Assembly (NCBI RefSeq): GCF_014190805.1
Contig: NZ_JACHVQ010000001.1
Location: 2,542,001-2,606,000 of the forward strand
DNA from: Flexivirga oryzae
Lineage (GTDB): Bacteria > Actinomycetota > Actinomycetes > Actinomycetales > Dermatophilaceae
Direction of reading: 5' to 3'
Length of the DNA: 64,000 nucleotides
Positions 36,549 through 46,474 of the stretch are shown here, piece by piece (positions within the stretch are counted from its first letter, which is position 1; each line of letters starts with the position of its first letter). Position numbers and translations under genes: made by a program. Under the pieces are notes generated by a model. It saw only the letters and a list, made by a program, of their open reading frames with translations. It searched no databases and was not told where the DNA came from.

Positions 36549-37294
36549 TCCTCATCGTCATCGTCGTCGCGGTGCTCGGGTCGTCGGTGCGCATCCTGCG
36601 CGAGTACGAGCGGGGCGTCGTCTTCCGGCTCGGCCGGCTGATCACGTTGAAGGATCCGGGGCTGGCGCTGCTGATCCCGGCGGTCGACCGGATGGTGCGG
36701 GTGGACCTGCGCACCATCACGCTCAACGTGCCGGAGCAGGACATCATCACGCGCGACAACGTGCCCGTCCGGGTCACCGCGGTGGCCTACTTCCGGGTGA
36801 TGGACGCCAACCGCGCGATCGTCGAGGTGGAGAACTTCCTGGCCGCCACCACCCAGATCGCGCAGACCTCGCTGCGTGCGGTGCTCGGCAAGGCGGAGCT
36901 GGACACCCTGCTGGCCGAGCGGGAGCGGCTCAACGAGGACCTGCAGAAGGTGATCGACCAGCAGACCGAGCCGTGGGGTGTGAAGGTGTCGGTCGTGGAG
37001 ATCAAGGACGTGGAGATCCCGGCCTCCATGCAGCGCGCGATCGCCCGGCAGGCGGAAGCCGAGCGGGAACGCCGGGCCAAGGTGATCAACGCCGAGGGCG
37101 AGTTCCAGGCGTCCACCCAGCTGGCGGACGCCGCCGACGTGATGAGCCGCAACCCCACGACGCTGCAGTTGCGCTACCTGCAGACGCTGATGGAGATCAG
37201 CAACAACAGCAAGTCGTCGGTGATCATCCCGGTGCCGGTCGACCTGGTGCAGCCCCTGCTCGATCAGGCGAAAGGACACGGCCCGGCAGAATAG
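36521..37294 (+). CDS. Slipin (SPFH/band 7 protein)
   Basis: 257 residues. ATG after GGGAGG at 36505-36510. An N-terminal membrane helix (LIALVVILIVIVVAVLG) is followed by the band 7 domain: LREYERGVVFRLGRL, the LKDPGLALLIP segment, RTITLNVPEQDIITRDNVPV, and the C-terminal helical region AIARQAEAERERRAKVINAEGE that forms coiled coils in the multimer. It belongs with the upstream overlapping NfeD protein in one complex, forming a membrane scaffold. Confidence 0.93.
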   Translation: MEALIALVVILIVIVVAVLGSSVRILREYERGVVFRLGRLITLKDPGLALLIPAVDRMVRVDLRTITLNVPEQDIITRDNVPVRVTAVAYFRVMDANRAIVEVENFLAATTQIAQTSLRAVLGKAELDTLLAERERLNEDLQKVIDQQTEPWGVKVSVVEIKDVEIPASMQRAIARQAEAERERRAKVINAEGEFQASTQLADAADVMSRNPTTLQLRYLQTLMEISNNSKSSVIIPVPVDLVQPLLDQAKGHGPAE

Positions 37295-37300
37295 GGCCCC

Positions 37301-37903
37301 GTGTATTTCTATCGACCCGCCGAGGGACACCGGCTCAAGCACGATCCGTTCAACTCGATCATCGCGCCGCGACCGATCGGCTGGATCGGCACCGTCGACG
37401 CCGAAGGCCGGCGCAACCTGGCGCCATACTCGTTCTTCAACGCCCTGCACTACCGCCCGCCGCTGATCGGCTTCTCCAGCAACGGCTGGAAGGGCACGCT
37501 CGCAAACTGTGATGCCACAAGGGAATTCACCTGGAACCTGGTCACCCGCGAGCTCGGCGAGCAGATGAACGCGAGCTCCACGACCCACGACGTCGACGAG
37601 TTCGAGGTGGCCGGCGTGGAGGCCGCGTCCTCGACCGAGATCGGTGCGCCCCGGGTGGCGAGGTCACCGGTCAGCTTCGAGTGCCGGGTGACCCAGCTCG
37701 TGCCGTTGCAGTCCGCGCAGGGGGCTGCGGTCGGCAGCTGGTTCGTGGTAGGCGAGGTCGTCGGCGTGCACATCGACGAGGCGCTGATCGCCGACGGCGT
37801 CTTCGACACGGTCGCCGCCGACCCGCTGTTGCGTGCCGGCGGGCCGACCACCTACTTCCAGATCAACCCCGACTCCCGGCTGGACCTGCGCCGCCCGGAG
37901 TGA
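37301..37903 (+). CDS. Flavin reductase domain protein
   Basis: 200 residues, GTG start six bases after the slipin stop. The FMN-binding split-barrel pattern is visible: NSIIAPRPIGWIGTVDAEGRRNLAPYSFFNAL, then PPLIGFSSN. This subfamily (DIM6/NTAB) binds flavin and often reduces it or carries out flavin-dependent steps. Tight spacing suggests it is cotranscribed with NfeD and slipin, though a functional link is not obvious. Confidence 0.87.
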   Translation: MYFYRPAEGHRLKHDPFNSIIAPRPIGWIGTVDAEGRRNLAPYSFFNALHYRPPLIGFSSNGWKGTLANCDATREFTWNLVTRELGEQMNASSTTHDVDEFEVAGVEAASSTEIGAPRVARSPVSFECRVTQLVPLQSAQGAAVGSWFVVGEVVGVHIDEALIADGVFDTVAADPLLRAGGPTTYFQINPDSRLDLRRPE

Positions 37904-37928
37904 TCGTCGGTATGACGTGCCGCGCCGC

Positions 37929-38309
37929 TCACCCGGCGTTGAACACGATCATGCAGGCCAGGCCGGCCAGCGCGGCACCTGCCAGCGGCGCCCACACCGT
38001 GATCACCCGCTTGCGCGCGGACACCACGATCCCTCCGACGCAGACCGCCAGCGAGCAGGCGACGAAGAACGCGGCAGCGAAGGCCGCGCCACTGGCGGAG
38101 TCCTGCTCGGCGCAGGACGCGCCCGAACCGCAGGCGTCGCCGGACATGGCCATGCCGATCAGGGACAGCAGGCCGATGCCGAAGTCGAGCAGAACGAGTC
38201 CGGTGGACAGCAGGACGGTGAGGAGCACGTCGGTGACGTGCAGGGCGGTCTGGCTCCTCGGCTTCGCGGGCTTGTCGTCGTGCGCAGTGTTCTCGGCTGA
38301 ATTCGTCAC
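37929..38309 (-). CDS. Small membrane protein with SGDxC motif (paralogue B)
   Basis: 126 residues from GTG at 38309 (a second GTG is two codons upstream). Three hydrophobic helices; the loop after the first reads GMAMSGDACGSGASCAEQD, matching the SGDGC loop of the protein at 35555. The C-terminal half ends in VWAPLAGAALAGLACMIVFN. Function unknown. The gene converges with the flavin reductase and is divergent from lipA. Confidence 0.65.
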   Translation of the reverse strand: MTNSAENTAHDDKPAKPRSQTALHVTDVLLTVLLSTGLVLLDFGIGLLSLIGMAMSGDACGSGASCAEQDSASGAAFAAAFFVACSLAVCVGGIVVSARKRVITVWAPLAGAALAGLACMIVFNAG

Positions 38310-38474
38310 ACCCACAATCTCGTCGGGCGGGCGGCCGGGCACATGAGCCGTGTTGCGCGATCGGTCTGCGTAATTGCCCCTACCCAGCGGTAGGTGTCGC
38401 CTCCGGTCACACCCCGGAGCCGCGCCCCTGACCTCGACACGCCCGTCCGGCGACGAGGACGTAGCCTGGTATGC

Positions 38475-39500
38475 GTGACTGTCGCACCTGAAGGCCGCAA
38501 GATGCTGCGCGTCGAGGCGCGCAACGCCGAGACGCCGATCGAGCGCAAACCGGCCTGGATCCGCACGACCGCGAAGATGGGCCCGGCATACACCGGCCTG
38601 CACGAGCTGGTGAAGAGCCAGGGCCTGCACACGGTCTGTCAGGAAGCCGGCTGCCCCAACATCTTCGAGTGCTGGGAGGACCGCGAGGCGACCTTCCTCA
38701 TCGGCGGCGACGTGTGCACCCGCCGCTGCGACTTCTGCGACATCGCGACCGGCAAGCCCACCGAGCTCGACATGGACGAGCCGCGCCGGGTCGCCGAGTC
38801 GATCCGGGAGATGAACCTGCGCTACTGCACGGTGACCGGTGTCGCCCGCGACGACCAGCCGGACGGTGCCGCCCGGTTGTATGCCGAGACGATCCGCCAG
38901 ATCCACGCGCTGAACCCGAACACCGGCGTGGAGATCCTGCCGCCCGACTTCGGCGCCAAGCCCGAGCTGGTCGGCCAGGTCTTCCAGGCCGGCCCGGAGG
39001 TGTTCGCGCACAACCTGGAGACCGTGCCGCGCATCTTCAAGCGGATCCGCCCCGCCTTCACCTACGAGAAGTCGCTGCGGGTGCTCACCATGGCCAAGGA
39101 GTTCGGCCTGATCACCAAGTCCAACCTCATCCTGGGCATGGGCGAGGAGGACCACGAGGTGGAGCAGGCGATCCGCGACCTGCACGACGCCGGCTGCGAC
39201 ATCCTCACCATCACCCAGTACCTGCGCCCCTCCCCCAAGCACCACCCGATCGACCGCTGGGTCAAGCCGCAGGAGTTCGTCCGCTGGTCGGACCTCGCCT
39301 ACGAGCTGGGCTTCCTCGGCGTGATGGCCGGGCCGCTGGTGCGTTCGTCGTACCGGGCGGGCAAGTTGTATGCCGGGGCGATGGCGAAACTCGGCCGCGA
39401 GCTGCCCCCGCATCTGGCCCATCTCGCCGAGGCGTCGTCCTCCCCCGCCCGCCAGGAGGCCGCCGCGCTCGTGGAGCGGGCCTCGGCTGACATATCCTGA
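38475..39500 (+). CDS. lipA: Lipoyl synthase
   Basis: 341 residues from GTG at 38475. Radical-SAM enzyme that inserts two sulfurs into octanoyl groups on lipoyl domains. The auxiliary cluster cysteines are C55, C60 and C66 (CQEAGCPNIFEC) and the radical-SAM cluster is CTRRCDFC (C81, C85, C88). Other family blocks are intact: TGVARDDQPDGAA, QYLRPSPKHHPIDRWVKPQEF and GVMAGPLVRSSYRAG. A nearby ATG at 38471 is out of frame. lipB is not in the window. DUF4191 follows five bases after the stop, the normal actinobacterial arrangement. Confidence 0.95.
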   Translation: MTVAPEGRKMLRVEARNAETPIERKPAWIRTTAKMGPAYTGLHELVKSQGLHTVCQEAGCPNIFECWEDREATFLIGGDVCTRRCDFCDIATGKPTELDMDEPRRVAESIREMNLRYCTVTGVARDDQPDGAARLYAETIRQIHALNPNTGVEILPPDFGAKPELVGQVFQAGPEVFAHNLETVPRIFKRIRPAFTYEKSLRVLTMAKEFGLITKSNLILGMGEEDHEVEQAIRDLHDAGCDILTITQYLRPSPKHHPIDRWVKPQEFVRWSDLAYELGFLGVMAGPLVRSSYRAGKLYAGAMAKLGRELPPHLAHLAEASSSPARQEAAALVERASADIS

Positions 39501-39505
39501 GAGGT

Positions 39506-40267
39506 ATGTCGACGCAGCCCGAGAAGAAGTCACGTTTTTCGCGTAAACCCAAGGACCCGGACAACCCGGGCCGGATTTCGCAGTTCAAGACGCTCTTCCA
39601 GGTTTCGGTGAAGCACAACCCGAAGATCCCGCTGTGGATGGCCGGCGCGTTCCTGGTCGTCTTCCTGATCTTCACCTTCGGCCTGCACCTGATCTTCAGC
39701 AGCTTCATCTACACCGGCATCCTCGGTGTGATGTTCGGTCTGCTCGCCGCGGTGATCGTCTTCGGCCGGCTGGCCGAGCGGGCGGCATACGGGGCGCTCG
39801 AGGGCCAGGCGGGCGGCACGGGCGCCGCGCTGCAGGGGCTCAAGCGCGGCTGGACCTATGAGCAGGAGCCGGTGGCGGCGGAGGCGGGACGTGCGCGTCG
39901 CATGTCCGAGTTGTCAAATGCCGCAATGGTTTTCCGGGCTGTCGGCAAGCCGGGCGTGGTGCTGATCGGCGAAGGTCCGACCGGCGCGGCTCGCAAGCTG
40001 CTGGAGTCCGAGCGCAAGCGGGTCGCCCGGGTGGCCGGGCCGGAGGTGCCGGTCCACGTGCTGCGGGTCGGCTCCGGCGACGACACGACCAAGCTCGGTG
40101 ACCTGACCAAGACGATGAAGAAGTTCGACGCCAAGCTCACCGACGCCGAGGTGCAGGCCGTGACCAAGCGGCTGCGGGCGCTGGGTGCCGCCAAGCCGCC
40201 GATCCCCAAGGGCATGGACCCGCGCAACGCACCGCGGATGGACCGCAAGGCGCTCCGCGGCCGCTGA
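39506..40267 (+). CDS. DUF4191 membrane protein
   Basis: 253 residues. A basic N-terminus (KKSRFSRKPKDPDNPGRISQ) precedes two closely spaced membrane helices (about 44-65 and 68-88), then a soluble domain with MVFRAVGKPGVVLIGEGP and a Lys-rich C-terminus ending RMDRKALRGR. This is the DUF4191 pattern; members almost always follow lipA in actinobacteria but have no known function. Tandem codirectional placement suggests coexpression with lipA. Confidence 0.87.
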   Translation: MSTQPEKKSRFSRKPKDPDNPGRISQFKTLFQVSVKHNPKIPLWMAGAFLVVFLIFTFGLHLIFSSFIYTGILGVMFGLLAAVIVFGRLAERAAYGALEGQAGGTGAALQGLKRGWTYEQEPVAAEAGRARRMSELSNAAMVFRAVGKPGVVLIGEGPTGAARKLLESERKRVARVAGPEVPVHVLRVGSGDDTTKLGDLTKTMKKFDAKLTDAEVQAVTKRLRALGAAKPPIPKGMDPRNAPRMDRKALRGR

Positions 40268-40684
40268 TCAGCGCACCCGCCGGATGACGGTGCCGGCGAT
40301 CCGGTCGTGCATGCCGCGGCCGTCCTTGTCCCAGATGATCGCCGGGATGAACAGGCACAGCAGGACGCTGCGCAGCACCGCCGGTCCCGGACCGGCCGGG
40401 GCGCCGGAGGTCTTCGAGATGTGCAGCCCGACGACGCGGTGGCCGATGGTGGAGCCGAGCGTGCCGACCAGCAGGACGTTCTCGACGAAGAACACCGCGA
40501 GCGGCGCCCAGCTGTGGCCGTCGGCGCCGAAGCGGTAGCCGAGGAATCCGGCCGCGATGACCGAGCAGATCAGCCAGTCGATGATGACGGCGACGACGCG
40601 TGGGCCGAGACGCGCCAGCGAGCCGCGGCCGTGCGGCGGCATACCGAGTCCGGCCCCGGGGTAACCCTCGTCCACGTCGTTCAC
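40268..40684 (-). CDS. RDD family membrane protein
   Basis: About 138 residues from a GTG at 40684; starts at 40702 or 40777 are possible, and the glnA control region upstream favours a short form. RDD hallmarks: RLGPRVVAVIIDWLICSV (the Arg-Asp pair), then GSTIGHRVVGLHI, then GPAVLRSVLLCLFIPAIIWDKDGRGMHDRIAGTVI. Three membrane helices. The family may take part in cation transport or stress response; nothing specific is known here. It converges on DUF4191 with no gap, and is divergent from glnA. Confidence 0.82.
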   Translation of the reverse strand: MNDVDEGYPGAGLGMPPHGRGSLARLGPRVVAVIIDWLICSVIAAGFLGYRFGADGHSWAPLAVFFVENVLLVGTLGSTIGHRVVGLHISKTSGAPAGPGPAVLRSVLLCLFIPAIIWDKDGRGMHDRIAGTVIRRVR

Positions 40685-40799
40685 GACTCTGCTGGTCTCC
40701 ACGTGCACCAAGAATAGTTGGACACCCCGACACCAGGCGGCAGAGGGGGTCTGACGCCATACGAACAGCACGTCCACGATATGAGAAATCCAGGTCCGT

Positions 40800-40837
40800 G
40801 TAACACTGCGGAAACACTCGGGTCATGGACGGGAAAC
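40800..40837 (+). promoter_or_regulatory. GlnR box upstream of glnA
   Basis: GTAAC-N6-GAAAC-N6-GTCAT-N6-GAAAC, a four-half-site match to the actinobacterial GlnR consensus (gTnAC-N6-GaAAC twice) with only one base off in the third half-site. It ends 75 bp before the glnA ATG. It implies glnA is under GlnR control, activated or repressed by nitrogen status. Confidence 0.85.
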
Positions 40838-40912
40838 TGCGACCCCGTAAGGTCAGTGCCGACGTGCGGCGCTCGATGCCGCCCGCGAGAACAGAAAATC
40901 GATGGAGGATCC

Positions 40913-42337
<1,425 letters not shown>

Positions 42338-42369
42338 GTCGCGCTGGGCGAGCCCGTATCGAGGCTCAC

Positions 42370-42408
42370 CGAAATGCCCCGGATCACCTTGTGGTCCGGG
42401 GCATTTCG
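42370..42408 (+). terminator. Terminator after glnA
   Basis: Perfect arms CGAAATGCCCCGGA and TCCGGGGCATTTCG around an 11-base loop, 32 bp after the glnA stop. Confidence 0.8.
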
Positions 42409-42476
42409 CGTGCAAGTGCACCGAGTGGTCGCTTACCGGCGAGTATGTCGCGGCGGCTCGAAACCCGACCGAGTGG

Positions 42477-43115
42477 TCACTTGTCAGCCGGGCGGTGCCG
42501 TACGACGTGCAGTGCGAGGTCCGCGTAGTACCGGCCGATCTCCTCGGGTGTCCAGGCGCCGGGGCGGTACCACCGCGCGACGTCGATGCCGAGCGAGAGG
42601 AGCGCGACGGTTGCCAGGTCGGGTTTGTCGACCTCGAACTCGCCGGTGCGGATGCCGTCGTCGACGATCCCGCGGACCACGTCCCGGGTCCGTCGGCGCA
42701 CCTTCGCGATGACCGCGTGGTGCTCGGCCGTAAGTGCCGCCAGCTCGTACTGCACGACGCGGGCGATGGTATGACGGCGCGCGTGCCAGGCGGCGAAGTC
42801 CGCCATGACCACGGCCAGCCGATCACCGGGCGCCTGCTCCGGTGTGGCAGCCGCGGCGGCCGCCACCACGACATCGAGAGCCTCCTGGTGGCCCTCCAGT
42901 GAGAGCTGGAAGAGCAGTTCCTCCTTGCTCTGGTGGTGGACGTAGACCGCCCCGGGGCTGATGCCTGCCAGCGACGCGATCATCCGGGTGCTGGTGCCGT
43001 GGAAACCGTTGCGGGCGAACGACTCGAGGGCCGACTGGAGGATCCGGGCACGCGTCGGGTCGGCGGTGATCCGGCGATCCGACTTGGCCGCGGGTCGGCG
43101 CTGACTGGGTGACAT
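42477..43115 (-). CDS. TetR family repressor of the adjacent beta-oxidation operon
   Basis: 212 residues. The N-terminal HTH is TRARILQSALESFARNGFHGTSTRMIASLAGISPGAVYVHHQSKEEL in pattern (split here by description), with the recognition helix in ISPGAVYVHH; the variable C-terminal domain would bind an acyl-CoA-type ligand. It is divergent from the acyl-CoA dehydrogenase gene, with a double palindrome between them. FadR- or KstR2-like repressors of fatty-acid genes share this plan. The ligand is not known. Confidence 0.87.
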   Translation of the reverse strand: MSPSQRRPAAKSDRRITADPTRARILQSALESFARNGFHGTSTRMIASLAGISPGAVYVHHQSKEELLFQLSLEGHQEALDVVVAAAAAATPEQAPGDRLAVVMADFAAWHARRHTIARVVQYELAALTAEHHAVIAKVRRRTRDVVRGIVDDGIRTGEFEVDKPDLATVALLSLGIDVARWYRPGAWTPEEIGRYYADLALHVVRHRPADK

Positions 43116-43184
43116 GCGTCGGACTCCCTTTCATGGGTTTTCTTCCCGGCCGGTCTTGACGACAGCCGCTCGGATCATGTTAGC

Positions 43185-43214
43185 TAAGCGAACGCTTACC
43201 TAAGCGTACGCTCA
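43185..43214. promoter_or_regulatory. Two adjacent TetR-type operators
   Basis: TAAGCGAACGCTTA (43185-43198) and TAAGCGTACGCTCA (43201-43214) share the palindrome TAAGCG-N2-CGCTTA, spaced 16 bp centre to centre. They lie between the divergent repressor and acyl-CoA dehydrogenase genes, just before the AGGAGG ribosome site. A pair of dimers could bind cooperatively and repress both directions. Confidence 0.8.
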
Positions 43215-43228
43215 CACAGGAGGACTCG

Positions 43229-44374
43229 ATGCGGCGCAGGATCTACGACGAGGACCACGAGGCGTTCCGTGAGTCGGTGCGGGCCTTCGTACGCCGTGAG
43301 GTGCTCCCCGATGTCGAGGACTGGGCCGCCGACAAGGCCATTCCCCGCAGCTTCTGGCGCGCCGCCGGCGCACAGGGACTGCTGGGTCTGGAGATCCCCG
43401 TCGAGTACGGCGGCGCCGACGCCCAGGACTTCCGGTTCAACGCGGTGCTGATGGAGGAACTCGCCGCGGTGAACGCCGCACTGCCGTCCAGCGTCGGGAT
43501 CCACGCCGACATCGTGCCGCCATACCTGGTCAAGCTGGCCGGGGCGGAGGTCCGGGACCGGTGGCTCCCCCGCATCAGCAGCGGGGAGGCCGTGGCCGCG
43601 ATCGCGATGACCGAGCCCGGTGCCGGATCCGACCTGGCCGCGATCACGACATCCGCGGTCGCCGACGGCGACCGGTTCCGGATCAACGGCTCCAAGACGT
43701 ACATCACCAACGGGTACGGCGCCGATCTGGTCGTCGTCGCGGCCCGCACCACACCCGCGGCCGGAGCCAAGGGCATCAGCCTGTTCGCGGTGCCGACGGA
43801 CCTGCCCGGCTTCTCGCGCGGCCGCAAGCTCGACAAGATCGGGCAGCCGGAGGCCGACACCGCCGAGCTCTTCTTCGAGGACGTCGTGGTCCCGGCCTCG
43901 CACCTGGTCGGCGAGCTCGACAAGGGCTTCGGGCACATGATGACCTGGCTGCCGCAGGAACGGATCTCGGCGGCGGTCACCAACCTCGCCCACGCCCGCC
44001 AGCTGCTGACGGAGACGATCGACTACGCCAAGGAACGCAAGGCGTTCCGGCAGCCGATCGGGTCCTTCCAGGCCAACAAGTTCCTGCTGGCCGAGCTGGT
44101 CACCCGGGTCGAGGTCACCCAGGCGTATGTCGACCAGTGCGTGCTCGCCCACGCCGAGCACGAGCTGACCCCCGTTGACGCGGCGAAGGCCAAGTGGTGG
44201 ACCGCCGAGGTCCAGAACCAGGTCCTCGACCACTGCCTGCAACTGCACGGCGGTGCCGGTTACATGAACGAGTACCGCATCGCCCGTGCGTGGCGCGACG
44301 CCCGCGTGACCAAGATCTGGGCCGGCTCCAACGAAATCATGAAGGAACTCATCGGCCGCGACCTCGGGTTCTGA
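43229..44374 (+). CDS. Acyl-CoA dehydrogenase
   Basis: 381 residues, ATG after AGGAGG. FAD enzyme that oxidises acyl-CoA to the trans-2-enoyl thioester. Family blocks are IAMTEPGAGSDLAAI, the NGSKTYITNGYGADL segment, QPEADTAELFFEDV and the C-terminal WAGSNEIMKELIGRDLG. The catalytic base seems to be E262 in LLTETIDYAKERKAF, as in long-chain and isovaleryl dehydrogenases, because the C-terminal position used by medium-chain enzymes is Ala here (IWAGS). First gene of a four-gene unit for short or branched acyl catabolism. Confidence 0.93.
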   Translation: MRRRIYDEDHEAFRESVRAFVRREVLPDVEDWAADKAIPRSFWRAAGAQGLLGLEIPVEYGGADAQDFRFNAVLMEELAAVNAALPSSVGIHADIVPPYLVKLAGAEVRDRWLPRISSGEAVAAIAMTEPGAGSDLAAITTSAVADGDRFRINGSKTYITNGYGADLVVVAARTTPAAGAKGISLFAVPTDLPGFSRGRKLDKIGQPEADTAELFFEDVVVPASHLVGELDKGFGHMMTWLPQERISAAVTNLAHARQLLTETIDYAKERKAFRQPIGSFQANKFLLAELVTRVEVTQAYVDQCVLAHAEHELTPVDAAKAKWWTAEVQNQVLDHCLQLHGGAGYMNEYRIARAWRDARVTKIWAGSNEIMKELIGRDLGF

Positions 44375-44426
44375 ACCGCCGGCCCGCTCCCCTCACCACG
44401 AATCCCCCGCCACGAGAAGGAACACC

Positions 44427-45641
44427 ATGCCCGAAGCAGTCATCGTCGCCACCGCCCGCTCACCGATCGGCCGCGCCACCAAGGGATCCCTGGCCGAGGC
44501 GCGCCCCGACGACCTGGCCGCCGCCATGGTCCGGGCGGCACTGGCCAAGGTCCCCGTGCTCGACCCGTCGACCGTCGACGACCTCATGCTGGGCTGCGCG
44601 CAGCCCGCGGGCGAGTCCGGCTACAACCTCGCCCGCGTCACCGCCCTGCTCGCCGGGCTCCCCGACGTACCCGGCACTACGGTCAACCGCTACTGCTCCT
44701 CCAGCCTGCAGACGACCCGGATGGCGATGCACGCGATCCGCGCCGGCGAGGGCGACGTGTTCATTTCCGCCGGCGTCGAGACGGTGAGCCGCTACCCCAG
44801 GGGGAACGCGGACTACCTGCCCGACACGATGAACCCGCGTTTCGCCGCGGCGCTCGCCCGCACCGACCAGCTCGCCGCCTCCAACCAGACCTGGACCGAC
44901 CTGCGCGCGGAGGACCTCCCCGACGTCTACATCATGATGGGCCAGACCGCCGAGAACGTCGCGACGGCGACCGGCATCACCCGGGCCGAGCAGGACGCGT
45001 TCGCCGTCCGCAGCCAGAACCGCGCCGAGGCCGCCCTGCAGGCCGGCTTCTTCGAACGCGACATCACGCCGTACGAACTACCCGACGGCACCGTCATCAG
45101 CGCCGATGACGGTCCCCGGCCGGGCGTCACCTACGACGCGGTCGCGGGCCTGCGTCCCGTCTTCCGGGAGGACGGCTCCGTCACCGCCGGCAACTGCTGC
45201 CCGCTCAACGACGGCGCCGCCGCGGTGGTCGTCATGAGCGACGTGAGGGCGGCCGAGCTCGGCATCACCCCGCTGGCCCGCATCGTCAGCACCGGACTGT
45301 CTGCACTCAACCCCGAGATCATGGGCCTGGGCCCCATCGAGGCAACCCGGCAGGCCCTGGCCCGAGCACGGATGGACATCGGCGACATCGACCTGGCCGA
45401 GATCAACGAGGCGTTCGCGGTCCAGGTGATCGGCTCCGCCCGGGAGCTCGGCATCGACGAGGACCGGCTCAACGTCAACGGAGGCGCCATCGCCCTGGGT
45501 CACCCCTTCGGCATGACCGGCGCGCGCATCACCACGACCCTGCTCAACTCGCTGCAGCTCCACGACAAGCAGTTCGGTCTGGAGACCATGTGCGTGGGTG
45601 GCGGCCAGGGTATGGCGATGATCGTCGAGCGCCTGTCATGA
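44427..45641 (+). CDS. Acetyl-CoA acyltransferase (thiolase)
   Basis: 404 residues. Nucleophile C90 in VNRYCSSSLQTTRMA, the His in NGGAIALGHPFGMTGAR, and the second catalytic Cys in TMCVGGGQGMAMI are all present. It cleaves 3-ketoacyl-CoA with CoA at the last step of beta-oxidation. ATG after GAAGGA. Its stop overlaps the SDR start (ATGA). Confidence 0.94.
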   Translation: MPEAVIVATARSPIGRATKGSLAEARPDDLAAAMVRAALAKVPVLDPSTVDDLMLGCAQPAGESGYNLARVTALLAGLPDVPGTTVNRYCSSSLQTTRMAMHAIRAGEGDVFISAGVETVSRYPRGNADYLPDTMNPRFAAALARTDQLAASNQTWTDLRAEDLPDVYIMMGQTAENVATATGITRAEQDAFAVRSQNRAEAALQAGFFERDITPYELPDGTVISADDGPRPGVTYDAVAGLRPVFREDGSVTAGNCCPLNDGAAAVVVMSDVRAAELGITPLARIVSTGLSALNPEIMGLGPIEATRQALARARMDIGDIDLAEINEAFAVQVIGSARELGIDEDRLNVNGGAIALGHPFGMTGARITTTLLNSLQLHDKQFGLETMCVGGGQGMAMIVERLS

Positions 45642-46375
45642 CCGGGGTCAGCTTCGACTTCACCGGCCAGACGATCGTCGTCACCGGAGCCGCGCGCGGG
45701 ATCGGCCGCGAGCTGGCTCGTGCCTTCAGCGACGCCGGCGGCACGGTCTACGTCCTGGACCACGACGAGGCCGCCGCCGCGAGCACGGCGGCCGAGCTCG
45801 GCGCCCACGCGATCGGCACCGACGTGTCCTCCAGCAGCTCGGTCGAGGCGGCCGTGGCGCGGATCATCGATGACACCGGCCGCATCGACGTGCTGGTCAA
45901 CAACGCGGGCATCCTGCGCGACACCGTCCTGTGGAAGATGACCGACGAGCAGTGGGACGCGGTGCTCGCGGTCCACGCGGGAGGCACCTTCAAGATGACC
46001 CGCGCGGTGGTCCCCACGATGCGGGCACAGGGATTCGGCCGCATCGTCAACACGACGTCCTACACCGGGCTGCACGGCAACATCGGCCAGGCCAACTACG
46101 CCACGGCCAAGGCCGGGATCATCGGCTTCACCCGCACGGCGGCCAAGGAGCTCGCCCGGTTCGGCATCACGGTCAACGCGATCTCACCCAACGCCGAGAC
46201 CGACATGGTCGCCTCGGTGCCGGCCGAGAAGCGTGCCGAGCTGATCGCCGCCATCCCCGCCGGACGCTTCGGCGACCCCGCCGAGATGGCCGCCGGCGTG
46301 TGCTTCCTCGCCAGCCGTGCCGCCGGGTACGTCACCGGCGTCGTGCTGCCGATCGACGGTGGACTTTCCATCTGA
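45638..46375 (+). CDS. Short-chain dehydrogenase/reductase (FabG-like)
   Basis: 245 residues. The classical SDR motifs are visible: cofactor TGAARGIGRE near the N-terminus, NNAG, and the YxxxK active site in ANYATAKAG, with a Ser two turns before. It could be the 3-hydroxyacyl-CoA dehydrogenase of this operon, as no FadB-type enzyme is nearby. Coupled to the thiolase by a four-base overlap. Confidence 0.92.
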   Translation: MTGVSFDFTGQTIVVTGAARGIGRELARAFSDAGGTVYVLDHDEAAAASTAAELGAHAIGTDVSSSSSVEAAVARIIDDTGRIDVLVNNAGILRDTVLWKMTDEQWDAVLAVHAGGTFKMTRAVVPTMRAQGFGRIVNTTSYTGLHGNIGQANYATAKAGIIGFTRTAAKELARFGITVNAISPNAETDMVASVPAEKRAELIAAIPAGRFGDPAEMAAGVCFLASRAAGYVTGVVLPIDGGLSI

Positions 46376-46474
46376 TCCGGCCCAACCCGGCCGCCCGGTT
46401 CACGGGCCAGGGAGCGATCGCGCGCCACTGAGCACGCGCTCGCTACGATCGTGGGGCTTGCACTCAGGAGGAAC

